From NCBI GenBank assembly GCA_049325475.1, contig JBMOLN010000007.1, forward strand, positions 124,001 through 188,000: DNA of 64,000 nucleotides. Direction: 5' to 3'. The notes beneath the pieces were generated by a model. The model made no database searches, had not been told where the DNA came from, and was given only the letters and a program-made list of their open reading frames with translations. Position numbers and translations under genes: made by a program. Numbering within the stretch: the stretch's first letter is position 1; each line of letters begins with the position of its first letter. This DNA comes from MWCR01 sp049325475. GTDB taxonomy: Bacteria > Patescibacteriota > Patescibacteriia > 2-12-FULL-60-25. Positions 1 to 7,685 of the stretch are shown here, in pieces.

Positions 1-471
1 TTGCAAATCTCCACGGCGCAGCAGACCTACAATCACCCGCCCTTCTGCTGTCAGCGACCTTATAGCTAAGGCATAAAATATCATAATTACATTTACCGCC
101 ACGCCAAGTCTCCAATCAATAATTATGCTAATGATATAAATCGCACTTGTAATAATCAGTGTCACATCAACAACAACCAACCATAAAATAATCCCTGCGG
201 CTTTCAGCTTACGAGCCGTATCTGTGTATCGTGTATCGTGTATCTTGTATCTTGTATCCTGCATCGTCTGACGTTCAGCTGAAGGTTCGACGTTTCGCGT
301 TTCACGTTTCGCGATTTGCACTTCCTTCTGTCCTTCAACCTTTGTCCTTAATCCTTTTTCAATAAATGAAATAAACGCCCCCATCCACCTAACCGGATGC
401 GGAAGCCATTTTGGATCGCCCAGAATCAAATCCAAAGCAATTGCCAGCAATATTAAGTAAATATCTGCCAT
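1..471 (-). CDS. cbiB: Adenosylcobinamide-phosphate synthase CbiB/CobD, N-terminal part (cut by window edge)
   Basis: The reverse strand is open from an ATG at 471 to the left edge (157 codons). Residues 14-31 carry the family signature DLILGDPKWLPHPVRWMG, followed by hydrophobic segments and, near the edge, RSLTAEGRVIVGLL, which fits the CbiB core. CbiB is an integral membrane enzyme that attaches aminopropanol (phosphate) to adenosylcobyric acid. Residues about 50-84 are unusual: they are translated from a repetitive word array of the kind otherwise seen between genes, placed between the first segment and the ARKLKAAG stretch. The gene is divergent from cbiZ, with only 57 bases between the start codons. 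The C-terminal half is outside the window. Confidence 0.85.
   Translation of the reverse strand, partial: MADIYLILLAIALDLILGDPKWLPHPVRWMGAFISFIEKGLRTKVEGQKEVQIAKRETRNVEPSAERQTMQDTRYKIHDTRYTDTARKLKAAGIILWLVVVDVTLIITSAIYIISIIIDWRLGVAVNVIMIFYALAIRSLTAEGRVIVGLLRRGDLQ
222..325. repeat. Word array lying in frame inside cbiB
   Basis: Imperfect tandem words of the types GTGTATC/CTTGTATC and GTTTCGC/GTTTCAC run through the coding sequence without breaking the frame. The same words occur between genes at about 28515-28570 and 47510-47550. The translated product (repeats of DTRY) is not part of the conserved CbiB fold as I know it, so this looks like an insertion into a cytosolic loop. Confidence 0.75.
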
Positions 472-528
472 GCATTGACATTAGCCTAAAATCATGCCAG
501 AATGCAAGACACCAACAAAGGAGATCGG

Positions 529-1266
529 ATGCATCATGTAAAGCGCAAACCCGACTTTACTATGCTAAGTTTTGCCAAACCGATTTCCTGCTTAAGCTGG
601 GCGCCCCTTGGCGGCGGCAGACGCAACGGAATTCGTTTTGTGGTCAATCGCACCTTGCCAAAAAATGATCTGCGGCCCTTGCCGGTTCTTCAAGCCGACA
701 CCGAACAATTCATCGCCGAACGCGGCATGAGGTTGCCCGAAACCGTGGCCATGCTCACCACCGCCTCACAAAAGTTTCTCGGCTGTTCCATTGCTCGCAA
801 CAACAAAGGCTTGCTCATGGTCGCACTTTGCACCGTGGGCTTGGGCAATGCCGTAGCTCCCGGAGATCACGCAGCCTATGATGAAGAACGCGGGCAAACC
901 CCGTCCTCATCCGGCACCATCAATATCATTTTGACCTTAAACCGCAACTTGACCGAAAACGCCGCACTCGAGCTCATGCATACCATGGCCATGGCCAAAG
1001 CTTCAATCATGGTCGAACTCGGTCTTGTAAACCGGCACGGTCAACTAAAGCTGGCCACGGGCACGGATTGCCAGGTCCTCTGCTGGGACCAAGATCATGA
1101 AATCACTTTGGCATACGCCGGCATGCACACCCGGCTCGCCGAACTGGCCGCCGGGGCAGTCCGCAAAGCCATGCTCGAATCCATGGCCAAGCGCCTCGGC
1201 GCTGAATATTCCAACGATTCCGAGCTGCTCCGGCTGGCTCGCTCTCGCTTTACCGCTACCCGTTAG
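529..1266 (+). CDS. cbiZ: Adenosylcobinamide amidohydrolase, CbiZ family
   Basis: CbiZ cleaves the aminopropanol side chain from adenosylcobinamide to give adenosylcobyric acid, the substrate of CbiB, and so works in cobamide salvage. Family features visible are SWAPLGGGRRNG near residue 25, GTINIILTLNRNL near 125, the GTD motif near 178 and YAGMHTRLAEL near 195-205. At about 245 residues it has the usual length. The start at 529 is chosen because AAAGGAG lies 5 bases upstream (517-523); an in-frame ATG at 502 lacks such a site. It is divergent from cbiB. A cobamide salvage pair is not expected in a CPR genome. Confidence 0.85.
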   Translation: MHHVKRKPDFTMLSFAKPISCLSWAPLGGGRRNGIRFVVNRTLPKNDLRPLPVLQADTEQFIAERGMRLPETVAMLTTASQKFLGCSIARNNKGLLMVALCTVGLGNAVAPGDHAAYDEERGQTPSSSGTINIILTLNRNLTENAALELMHTMAMAKASIMVELGLVNRHGQLKLATGTDCQVLCWDQDHEITLAYAGMHTRLAELAAGAVRKAMLESMAKRLGAEYSNDSELLRLARSRFTATR

Positions 1267-1471
1267 CGGTTCTTTTATAACTTGATTAACCGGATTAGCA
1301 AGATTTATCAGGATTGTTATTCAATAGTCGTCAGTCATTAGTCCTAGTCCTAGTGACCAGGCCGTAAAGGCCCCCGTGGGGCCCACGGCCCCTTTACGGG
1401 GTAATCGGATGCTAGTCGCTAGATACTAGATGCTAGTAGCTAAATTCCAAATACCAAATACAAATATTGAA

Positions 1472-1500
1472 TTGCTAATTGCTAATTGCTAATTTATAAT
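1472..1500 (+). promoter_or_regulatory. Sigma-70-type promoter for the 1510 gene
   Basis: TTGCTA (1472-1477), a 17-base spacer and TATAAT (1495-1500) are visible. The start codon at 1510 is 10 bases past the -10, so the transcript would be leaderless or nearly so. The -35 is part of an AATTGCTAATTGCT word array, so repeat material supplies the promoter. The rest of spacer 1267-1509 holds further word arrays (TAGTCCTAG, GCTAGATAC) and no gene. Confidence 0.6.
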
Positions 1501-1509
1501 GTATATAGT

Positions 1510-3081
1510 ATGAAAAGTTTCGCACTTTGTTTAATGATCGCCGGCGGTCTTTTTATTTTTGCCAACAATGCTCAAGCTGCAGCCGATGCTTGCAACAATC
1601 CCTACATGTCGCTTAAGCAAGGTGACGAAATCCATTATCAAAGCGATGATACAAACCGCAGTTTTCAAATCCTTGTAGGTGATTCCGAAAAAGGAAAAAC
1701 TACAATAAATTATCAATTCCCCAATTCATCACTAACCCAAAACATTTCTTGCCAGGATAAAACTGTTTTAGCCGGCAACTTTGTCGACACTTCCGCAAAA
1801 GACCTGGCTTTAACTGCTCAAGAAGTAACCGGTTCATTTCTCCCGGGTGATGTCCAACTCGGTTCCAGCTGGAGTACCAACTACAAAGCTTCTCAAAATA
1901 TTGATAACAAAGAAGTCCTTTATACTATTCAAATTGATCACTGCGCCATAGCCGAATCCAGAATCAAGGTCCCGGCCGGCACTTATGATACTTTAAAAAT
2001 CCGCCTCACCGGCACAATCTCTTCAGATAATCCGGATGCGCCCACCCAAACCATCCGCCAAGATCTTTACTTTGCCAAAGGCATTGGCCTCATCAAAATC
2101 GTAGATAAAAGCAACAACCAAAACATCGAAACCGTAGCAACATATATCAACGTGGGTGACTGGAAGGAAACCGCCGCCAACATTGCCGCGCCAACCGCTG
2201 TTGGATTAGCCGCAGCCAACACAGCCATCGCCACACAAGGAATTCTCTCCGTAGACCTCGGCCGCTATCTTTGGTTTTTCATCACTGAACCGCTTTTATT
2301 CTTCAGACGCCGCAAGCGCCGCGCTTGGGGCACGGTCTATAATGCTCTAACCCGCATTCCCGAAGATCTGGTTATTGTCCGTGTCAAAAATAAAAGCGGT
2401 AAATCGGTTTACACTCAAGTCACAGACAAAGAAGGTCGATATTCATTTTTAGTCCCCGAAGGCGAATACAAACTCGAAGCCAAAAAGACCGGCTTCAGTT
2501 TTCCCACAAATCTGGCTAAAACTAAAAAACAAGATGCGCAATTCTTGGATATTTACCACGGAGAAACCATTAAAGTCGGTAAAAACGGAAAAGTCATTAC
2601 CAGCAACATCCCTATTGATCCGGTTAAAAAAGATGATAAAGATAATGAAATTATTAAAAAAGATTATTGGCATACAACTCAAGAATGGACTGCCTTAGCC
2701 GGCCCGGTCGTCGGCATTGTGGCTTTTATTCTCAATCCATCTTTAATGATTGGTATCGCACTCGTCATCGGACTGTTTATTTATCTTTTCTTCCGCCGCT
2801 TCGCCATGAGCCTCACCCCCAAACAATGGGGCACTGTCCGCGATGACATTGCCAAAATCCCCGGTTCCGTAGTCAGAGTTTTTATTATGCCGTACAACAA
2901 ACTCGCCGAATACGTTGTCACGGATTCCAAAGGCCGCTTTCATCTGCGTGTCGGCCAATGCGAGTATTACTTAACCGCTACCAAAGCCGGCTACAAACCC
3001 CTTAAGACTAAAAACTTCAACATCTCCAAAGCCAAAGAACCAAAAGTGATTACAGAAAGCTTGAAGCTGGAGAAGGTGTAA
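1510..3081 (+). CDS. Secreted/membrane protein with two carboxypeptidase-regulatory-like (CnaB-like) domains
   Basis: Function unknown. Residues 1-23 form a signal peptide ending in AQAAADA. Residues about 24-220 are a soluble extracytoplasmic domain containing two or three cysteines. A hydrophobic arginine-rich segment (about 251-271) leads into a beta-rich domain (about 272-357). A strong transmembrane segment follows at about 393-430, then a second related domain (436-522). The two domains share the pattern WGTV..IP..VVRV..VTD..GR..LV...YL.A.K.GY, so they are an internal duplication. ATG 1510 is preferred over an upstream TTG at 1486 because it begins the signal peptide and follows the promoter. 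Confidence 0.75.
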   Translation: MKSFALCLMIAGGLFIFANNAQAAADACNNPYMSLKQGDEIHYQSDDTNRSFQILVGDSEKGKTTINYQFPNSSLTQNISCQDKTVLAGNFVDTSAKDLALTAQEVTGSFLPGDVQLGSSWSTNYKASQNIDNKEVLYTIQIDHCAIAESRIKVPAGTYDTLKIRLTGTISSDNPDAPTQTIRQDLYFAKGIGLIKIVDKSNNQNIETVATYINVGDWKETAANIAAPTAVGLAAANTAIATQGILSVDLGRYLWFFITEPLLFFRRRKRRAWGTVYNALTRIPEDLVIVRVKNKSGKSVYTQVTDKEGRYSFLVPEGEYKLEAKKTGFSFPTNLAKTKKQDAQFLDIYHGETIKVGKNGKVITSNIPIDPVKKDDKDNEIIKKDYWHTTQEWTALAGPVVGIVAFILNPSLMIGIALVIGLFIYLFFRRFAMSLTPKQWGTVRDDIAKIPGSVVRVFIMPYNKLAEYVVTDSKGRFHLRVGQCEYYLTATKAGYKPLKTKNFNISKAKEPKVITESLKLEKV

Positions 3082-3126
3082 CTCTTCCCGGCAGTTTCCC
3101 TCTCCCTGTCTCGCTGGCACTCGTCG

Positions 3127-3156
3127 ACCCTCCCCCGTATGCAAGGGAGGGTTTTT
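3127..3156 (+). terminator. Rho-independent terminator of the 1510 gene
   Basis: ACCCTCCC (3127-3134) pairs with GGGAGGGT (3145-3152), followed by a T run. Confidence 0.75.
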
Positions 3157-3204
3157 AATTACTATTTGTTACTTTCCCCTTTCCCTCGCACGCGGGGGAG
3201 AGGT

Positions 3205-3223
3205 CCCTGAGTTTATCGAAGGG
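3205..3223. repeat. Degenerate copy of the CCCTGAG..CGAAGGG palindromic repeat
   Basis: CCCTGAGTTTATCGAAGGG resembles the very widespread bacterial intergenic repeat CCCTTCGACAAGCTCAGGG. A sister copy is inside the tRNA-His element at 9512-9529, and weaker relatives are near 54284 and 59206. It lies in a spacer (3082-3271) rich in CCCTC/GAGGG words. Confidence 0.55.
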
Positions 3224-3271
3224 GGAGAGAGGGAACTAAAAACCTCCCGACTGCACATCGAGAGGCAAGAA

Positions 3272-4081
3272 CTACCCTTCATGAGAAAAAACCGCATTGG
3301 CGGAATCAACAACCTTATCCACGTCTTCGTGGATTTTATAGCGCGAGAGAACGCTTAACGCGCCAAAGAAAAGCGCACCGGTAAACATAATAAACACCGG
3401 CAATGTATCCTTGAACCAGCCCGACTCATAAGGCATACAAACCACCAGACCCAATGCCTGCAACAAAGCTTTGATCTTGCCTGCCGCCGAGGCTTTTGAT
3501 GGCCGCATCATGGCCATGATGGATTTACGCGTACGCGTCACTTTTCGTGCCGCCCGTTTATCCAGCCAAGGTTTGATCTTGGGTTCCACTCTGCGCTTAA
3601 ACCAAAGCACTACTGCTTTGCGCATGAGCGTACCGAATACATCTATCAAAATAATCCCAAAAGCCAGCCAAGGACTGATAATTCCGCGCGCCGCGAAAAT
3701 AGCAATGAGAGGCAAAAGCGTCAGCTTATCAATCAACGGATCCAGCCACTCACCTATACGCATGTCTTTTGCGGTTCTGGTAATGGCGTGCATCACATAT
3801 GCCTTTGCCATTTTACCGTCAGTTCTGTCCAGTGCTGTGGCAAAAACCACAATAACGAATCCCCAAAAATAACTTACATAAAAATGCACGGCCACACCCG
3901 CCCAAAACACAGGCAAGCGAATCGCCGAGAGGACATTGGGCGAAAGCGGTGTATTGCGCCCGGCCCAGGCTAATGCACGGTAAGGAATCGCCAACACCAG
4001 CACTGTGACGATCAAGCCGCTTGCTAAACAAATAAATGCTTTCAGCTCCCAAGGGAGAGATGATTGAAGGATTTCGTCCAT
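3272..4081 (-). CDS. CDP-alcohol phosphatidyltransferase family membrane protein
   Basis: This 269-residue membrane protein is likely to transfer a phosphatidyl group from a CDP-alcohol in phospholipid head-group synthesis. The CDP-alcohol phosphotransferase motif appears as LDRTDGKMAKA followed by GEWLDPLIDK, which keeps the D..DG..A and G...D...D acidic residues. Lys replaces the usual Arg after the Ala, and there is an insertion between the two halves. Several hydrophobic segments flank it. The basic region WFKRRVEPKIKPWLDKRAARK is a cytoplasmic loop. The substrate cannot be read from sequence. It converges with the gene ending at 3081. Confidence 0.8.
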   Translation of the reverse strand: MDEILQSSLPWELKAFICLASGLIVTVLVLAIPYRALAWAGRNTPLSPNVLSAIRLPVFWAGVAVHFYVSYFWGFVIVVFATALDRTDGKMAKAYVMHAITRTAKDMRIGEWLDPLIDKLTLLPLIAIFAARGIISPWLAFGIILIDVFGTLMRKAVVLWFKRRVEPKIKPWLDKRAARKVTRTRKSIMAMMRPSKASAAGKIKALLQALGLVVCMPYESGWFKDTLPVFIMFTGALFFGALSVLSRYKIHEDVDKVVDSANAVFSHEG

Positions 4082-4175
4082 TTCCCCCTCCTTTTTTCTC
4101 TTTAGGGTTAAAGAACCGCAATTATTTAAGCAAAAAACAAAAGTAAAAGCAAGGTCACAACCCCATCACAAACCC

Positions 4176-4204
4176 TTGACAAAAAGACTTATTTAGACTA
4201 TTTT
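4176..4204 (+). promoter_or_regulatory. Promoter of the Nudix-like gene
   Basis: TTGACA (4176-4181), a 17-base spacer and TATTTT (4199-4204) lie upstream of the start at 4250. Confidence 0.6.
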
Positions 4205-4249
4205 CGACTTGCCTTGGCCTACGGCCGGGTAGAAAGGAAGGGTACATAC

Positions 4250-5011
4250 ATGCGTATGTACAGCAATTTCGGAGAAAGCCAGTTGATCATTGACCCAGTC
4301 GAACAAGATTTGCGGCAACATCTTCAGCCGCACGTGGTAGAGAGAATTCTTTACCACCTGGACACGGAGACTGGATCCTTGGAAAACGATTTCGAGGTCC
4401 AAACAATTTTCGTTGCCAGCGTGCAATGGACGCCGTTCTCCTTGCACGTCATCTATCGCACCAAACGGCGCGATCCCAAAACCGGCGAAATCAAAGATGG
4501 TATGCAATTCATGCTCATGCGTCCTTTCCACGAAATGATGCGTGCCCTGCTCGTAACCGCAGACGGCTACGTCGTCATGCAGCGCGAGTACCGCCGTACC
4601 CTCGGCCAATGGATTGATATGCACTGCGCCGGCGGAACAAAAAAGAATGAAAAGCTGGATACGCTGATTTCGGAAATGATTTCCGAAACCGGCTGCCGGC
4701 CTTCCAAGCAGTCAACCATCTGGCTGTTACGCCGCTCGGTAACGGACGACGGTTCGCTCTCCGATCCGTTAAACTACCTAGCACTCGACATGGTGCGTCC
4801 GCCAAATGACGGTATTCACGACAACGTCGAAGACAACATCAAGGGAGTGATGTTCATTCCCTTCGAGGAATGGCGCGAAAAAGCTCTGGACGGTGAATAT
4901 GACGATCCGTTTAGTGAAAACTTCGCGGCGCGTTGCAGTTTGGATCCACAAACCAAGCGTCTCATTGTTCGCGGTAAACGCGCCGAAATCCTCCGCAGCC
5001 CCAAAGGATAA
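4250..5011 (+). CDS. Nudix-fold-like protein with a degenerate Nudix box
   Basis: A 253-residue soluble protein. The middle, ALLVTADGYVVMQREYR then GQWIDMHCAGGTKKNEK, reads like the core of an ADP-ribose-pyrophosphatase-type Nudix domain. The box is degenerate: after GG....E the expected RE..EE.G appears as SEMISETG, so catalytic residues are replaced and one spacing is short. It may be a divergent or non-catalytic Nudix protein. The N-terminal 85 residues are not recognised. ATG 4250 is chosen because AAGGAAGG precedes it by about 8 bases; an in-frame TTG at 4214 is less likely. It has its own promoter. Confidence 0.5.
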   Translation: MRMYSNFGESQLIIDPVEQDLRQHLQPHVVERILYHLDTETGSLENDFEVQTIFVASVQWTPFSLHVIYRTKRRDPKTGEIKDGMQFMLMRPFHEMMRALLVTADGYVVMQREYRRTLGQWIDMHCAGGTKKNEKLDTLISEMISETGCRPSKQSTIWLLRRSVTDDGSLSDPLNYLALDMVRPPNDGIHDNVEDNIKGVMFIPFEEWREKALDGEYDDPFSENFAARCSLDPQTKRLIVRGKRAEILRSPKG

Positions 5012-5044
5012 TTTCTTGCCCTGCATCCATGGGGCTTTTTAATT

Positions 5045-5067
5045 AAAAAACCGCAGAGTCATCTGCG
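5045..5067 (-). terminator. Terminator of the HAD phosphatase gene
   Basis: On the minus strand CGCAGA-TGAC-TCTGCG is followed by six Ts, just past the stop codon at 5069. A weaker GCCC/GGGC hairpin with T run at 5018-5040 may end the convergent plus-strand gene. Confidence 0.7.
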
Positions 5068-5068
5068 A

Positions 5069-5701
5069 TTATAAAAGATTCAAATGTGCTAACTTTGCGG
5101 ACAGATCGTCATCTCTATTTGCATCCTCCAAATTATAGTGATGAGCAACCAGCCCGTATTCACCTGCAGCCTGTACATAACGAGCCACATCATCAACAAA
5201 AAAACATTCATCCGGTTTGCATCCCGCCAAACTCACAGCCTCTTTGTACATCCGCCGATTCGGTTTGCGTACTCCAAACATAAAACTTGCAGCCGCGCCA
5301 GCAAAACTCAAACCTGACAGCTTGATGATCCATTCCAGACGGATTGGATCCGTATCCGAAAGCGCATACAAACGCAATTTGTGATTTCGTTCCAAGGCCC
5401 GGCTCCAAAGACGAATCACCGGCTCATTTCTGGTAAAAATATCAGCCCAAATCTCTGCAAAATTTGTCTTCGGCAAATCCGAGCCAAATCGCTTTCCCAT
5501 AAAAATCCTGAATTCATCAAACTTCATGGCACCCGTCTCGAGCTCATAAAGAGCTTTTTTAGCTTGTTCATCAAGATTTAACAACCGATCGATTTCGTCT
5601 GCATGCATAGATACCAATTCCCGGCTCAAACGATCCGCCGCTCGATAACGGTTGAATGGAGTCAAAACATTTCCCAAATCAGTTAAAATTACTTGAATCA
5701 T
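5069..5701 (-). CDS. HAD-superfamily hydrolase, YihX-like
   Basis: A 210-residue soluble phosphatase of the haloacid dehalogenase superfamily. Motif I is ILTDLGNVL (nucleophile Asp8), as in the YihX group (sugar-phosphate phosphatases). Motif II is the Ser of YALSDTDP (about residue 116), motif III the Lys of GVRKPNRRMY (about 146), and motif IV FFVDDVARY (about 169). All catalytic positions are present. A strong AAAGGAGG lies 6 bases before the ATG. The true substrate is unknown; phosphorylated sugars or nucleotides are typical of the family. Confidence 0.8.
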   Translation of the reverse strand: MIQVILTDLGNVLTPFNRYRAADRLSRELVSMHADEIDRLLNLDEQAKKALYELETGAMKFDEFRIFMGKRFGSDLPKTNFAEIWADIFTRNEPVIRLWSRALERNHKLRLYALSDTDPIRLEWIIKLSGLSFAGAAASFMFGVRKPNRRMYKEAVSLAGCKPDECFFVDDVARYVQAAGEYGLVAHHYNLEDANRDDDLSAKLAHLNLL

Positions 5702-5775
5702 GTAAGCCTCCTTTCAAAGGACCTAAAAAAATATTACAAAATTTCTCCTCTTTGTCAATGCTATTGTTGGACAAT

Positions 5776-5800
5776 AAAAAAATCCCTCGTTTCCGAGAGA
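5776..5800 (-). terminator. Terminator of the 5802-6995 operon
   Basis: CTCG-GAAA-CGAG hairpin followed by a run of seven Ts on the minus strand, directly after the stop codon. Confidence 0.65.
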
Positions 5801-5801
5801 A

Positions 5802-6218
5802 TTAGTCGAACAACAACCCAGGAACCAAACCATAAACCTCTTCCCAACTTTCCGCCCAATGCATGTCCGGCAGGTTCAAAACCAATGCCCGCATGTACTC
5901 GCGCGAAGCAACGCCCGGCTCAACATGTACGATGGTTTGTTTAGCCTCAATAAACGCAAAAGCGGCTAAAAATCCCAACTCGATACGCGCAGTAGGACCT
6001 GCCGTATCAGCATCATGATGCCAAATCACCAATGCGGCTTTATCCATCATCTCAATATCTTGGGCCAACAGCAGCTCCATCTGTTCCGCGGTCTTCGCCT
6101 GTTCCCAACGCGGATCCGTATTATCCAAAACTTCACATACCTCAAGATGTTTCTTGGCTTCCTCACGCCACTTGGTCGCCATTGTGCCTAAAAGCGCTAC
6201 CGACTTTTTCTGATTCAT
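5802..6218 (-). CDS. Nucleoside 2-deoxyribosyltransferase-like protein
   Basis: A 138-residue protein resembling the nucleoside 2-deoxyribosyltransferase-like family. Visible features are a beta strand start VALLGTMA, the NTDPRWEQ segment, D......AALVIWHHDAD (a strand ending in acidic residues) and GPTARIELGFL, which matches the conserved P.a..ElGf helix placing a catalytic Glu. Such enzymes act on nucleotides or modified bases, but many are uncharacterised. It is the last gene of a three-gene operon (spacings 9 and 12 bases). Confidence 0.55.
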   Translation of the reverse strand: MNQKKSVALLGTMATKWREEAKKHLEVCEVLDNTDPRWEQAKTAEQMELLLAQDIEMMDKAALVIWHHDADTAGPTARIELGFLAAFAFIEAKQTIVHVEPGVASREYMRALVLNLPDMHWAESWEEVYGLVPGLLFD

Positions 6219-6227
6219 TGCACTGAC

Positions 6228-6608
6228 TCACTCATCAATTGACTTAAAACAACCCATTAGCAAAATAGTCCCTTTGCCATGCCCGTAATCACAACCTATT
6301 TTTACATCACTAACGATGTGTTGGCATTGTTTGCAGATCAACACTCCCCGAACAAGCGCTCCCTCTCCGGCCCTTCCGTTGCATGGCGGTAAAAGCTCAT
6401 GCTTGATTCCGCCCGGATGGTCATAGCAGAAGTAATGGTAGTTGCCATGTTCGGCAAATGCGCCGTGCCTGCGAATCCCGCAACGCTTGCAGCGGTAAAA
6501 ATGTTTATGCGATTTTGTGCCGTTTCCTTTAACCGGACACTCGCGCTCGTCCTCGCTCCAATCATGCGTGCCGTTCGTATCATCAAACAACGGACGGAAG
6601 GTTTTCAT
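6228..6608 (-). CDS. Small putative zinc-binding protein, unknown function
   Basis: I do not recognise this 126-residue protein. It is rich in Cys and His: YRCKRCGIRRHG (residues about 38-49), a CYDHPGGIKHELLPPC stretch (about 61-76) and LICKQC (about 91-96), which suggests two CxxC zinc knuckles. There is no signal peptide or membrane segment. GGAG precedes the ATG (AAGGAGCGTAAACC-ATG). It is the middle gene of the operon between the deoxyribosyltransferase-like gene and another orphan. Confidence 0.6.
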   Translation of the reverse strand: MKTFRPLFDDTNGTHDWSEDERECPVKGNGTKSHKHFYRCKRCGIRRHGAFAEHGNYHYFCYDHPGGIKHELLPPCNGRAGEGALVRGVLICKQCQHIVSDVKIGCDYGHGKGTILLMGCFKSIDE

Positions 6609-6620
6609 GGTTTACGCTCC

Positions 6621-6995
6621 TTACAGTTCCAAGTTGCTATGATCGCGCCGTCCCCAATACCACACCACATTTCCATTAATGGCATCATGAGTAATGTAAA
6701 TATTACTCTTCTGAACCGCATCGCGATGCATAATAAAAAGAATCAACTTCTTGACCTGTTCTGTAGTCAAATTCGCCCGGTAAAACAAAACCAGCTGATT
6801 ACCTCTTCGCTCATGAGCTAATAATTTTTGAGAGACATTAAGATCTTGGGCTTCCGGCCAGCGCAAAAACCAAACCGTAAACTCATTCGGTCCTGTAGAA
6901 GAAATGTAAAATTCATATTGTTTAATGAATAATTCGTAGCACGCAAATTGGACAACCTGCTGCAAGGTCAAACCTTCTTTGCAGTACAATTGCAT
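6621..6995 (-). CDS. Hypothetical protein, 124 residues
   Basis: No family is recognised. The protein is soluble, with an alternating strand-helix pattern, one notable LTTEQVKKLILFIMH helix and aromatic-rich strands (FTVWFLRWPEA, VVWYWGRRD). The frame is open to 7031, but the ATG at 6995 is preferred because AAAAGGAG precedes it by about 6 bases. It is the first gene of the three-gene operon ending at 5802. Confidence 0.6.
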   Translation of the reverse strand: MQLYCKEGLTLQQVVQFACYELFIKQYEFYISSTGPNEFTVWFLRWPEAQDLNVSQKLLAHERRGNQLVLFYRANLTTEQVKKLILFIMHRDAVQKSNIYITHDAINGNVVWYWGRRDHSNLEL

Positions 6996-7087
6996 TGCTT
7001 TTCTCCTTTTAGACAATCCTGAAGTTTTCAAAGATCATAGAACAGCCTGCACAAAGATTTGCATAAATAATTGCTTTGGTCAAGGAT

Positions 7088-7112
7088 AAAAAAGAAGAGC
7101 TCCCGGAGCTCC
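7088..7112 (-). terminator. Terminator downstream of the CYTH gene
   Basis: GAGCTC hairpin arms at 7097-7102 and 7106-7111, followed by a minus-strand T run at 7088-7093. Confidence 0.65.
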
Positions 7113-7138
7113 TTGATTCAAGCTGATCAATTTCCAAA

Positions 7139-7681
7139 CTATCTTTTTTCATTCTTCTGCTCCATGAGCTTTACATAACCGGTTTCTATTATCTGATCTT
7201 TCGGGCATCCGAGTTTAACCAGCAATTCTTCCAATTTTTCTAGATATTTAGCTTTATTCTTCTCCTCACTCTCAGGCACTTCTACAGCCACCTCAACAAA
7301 ATCGCCCAGCTCGCGAATCTGATCAAAATTAATTTCTATTCCCTGAAACATAAAAGCGTCTCTAACCTTATCAATTTCCACCACATACACATATCCGCTG
7401 TTTGTCAGAATATCCTCCAATAAATCCGGATCACTTAAAGGCAAGTCAATATCATGCCACGAAACATCTTTACCCTTTGACTTGGTCTTAAAAGATAGAA
7501 TTGCCTTGTCTTTTTTACGGCGAATCCGCAAAACCAAAACTCTGTCAATATCAGCTGCGTGCTTTAAATACGTATCAATCTGGCGTTCGCCCATGGAAAC
7601 CGTTTCTACATCCGGCAAAGAATTGACGCCTTCCAAAAAAGCATCTTTATCTGTAACTCTGGCACGAATTTCTATTTCCAT
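7139..7681 (-). CDS. CYTH-domain protein (class IV adenylate cyclase/thiamine-triphosphatase type)
   Basis: A 180-residue CYTH protein. It starts with MEIEIRARV, a form of the ExExK phosphate-binding motif. Further tunnel-strand motifs follow: RQIDTYL (about residue 33), LRIRRKKDKAILSFKTK (about 51-67), VEIDKVRDAF (about 103) and LGDFVEVAVEV (about 127). Such enzymes bind triphosphates with divalent metal; activities include thiamine triphosphatase, tripolyphosphatase and adenylate cyclase, and sequence alone does not decide among them. It follows the radical SAM gene by 4 bases, so the two are co-transcribed. Confidence 0.8.
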   Translation of the reverse strand: MEIEIRARVTDKDAFLEGVNSLPDVETVSMGERQIDTYLKHAADIDRVLVLRIRRKKDKAILSFKTKSKGKDVSWHDIDLPLSDPDLLEDILTNSGYVYVVEIDKVRDAFMFQGIEINFDQIRELGDFVEVAVEVPESEEKNKAKYLEKLEELLVKLGCPKDQIIETGYVKLMEQKNEKR

Positions 7682-7685
7682 ATTA

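Noticed and set aside
4816..5026. Minus-strand ORFs within the Nudix-like gene
   Set aside because: Antisense frames of a real gene with promoter and ribosome-binding site.
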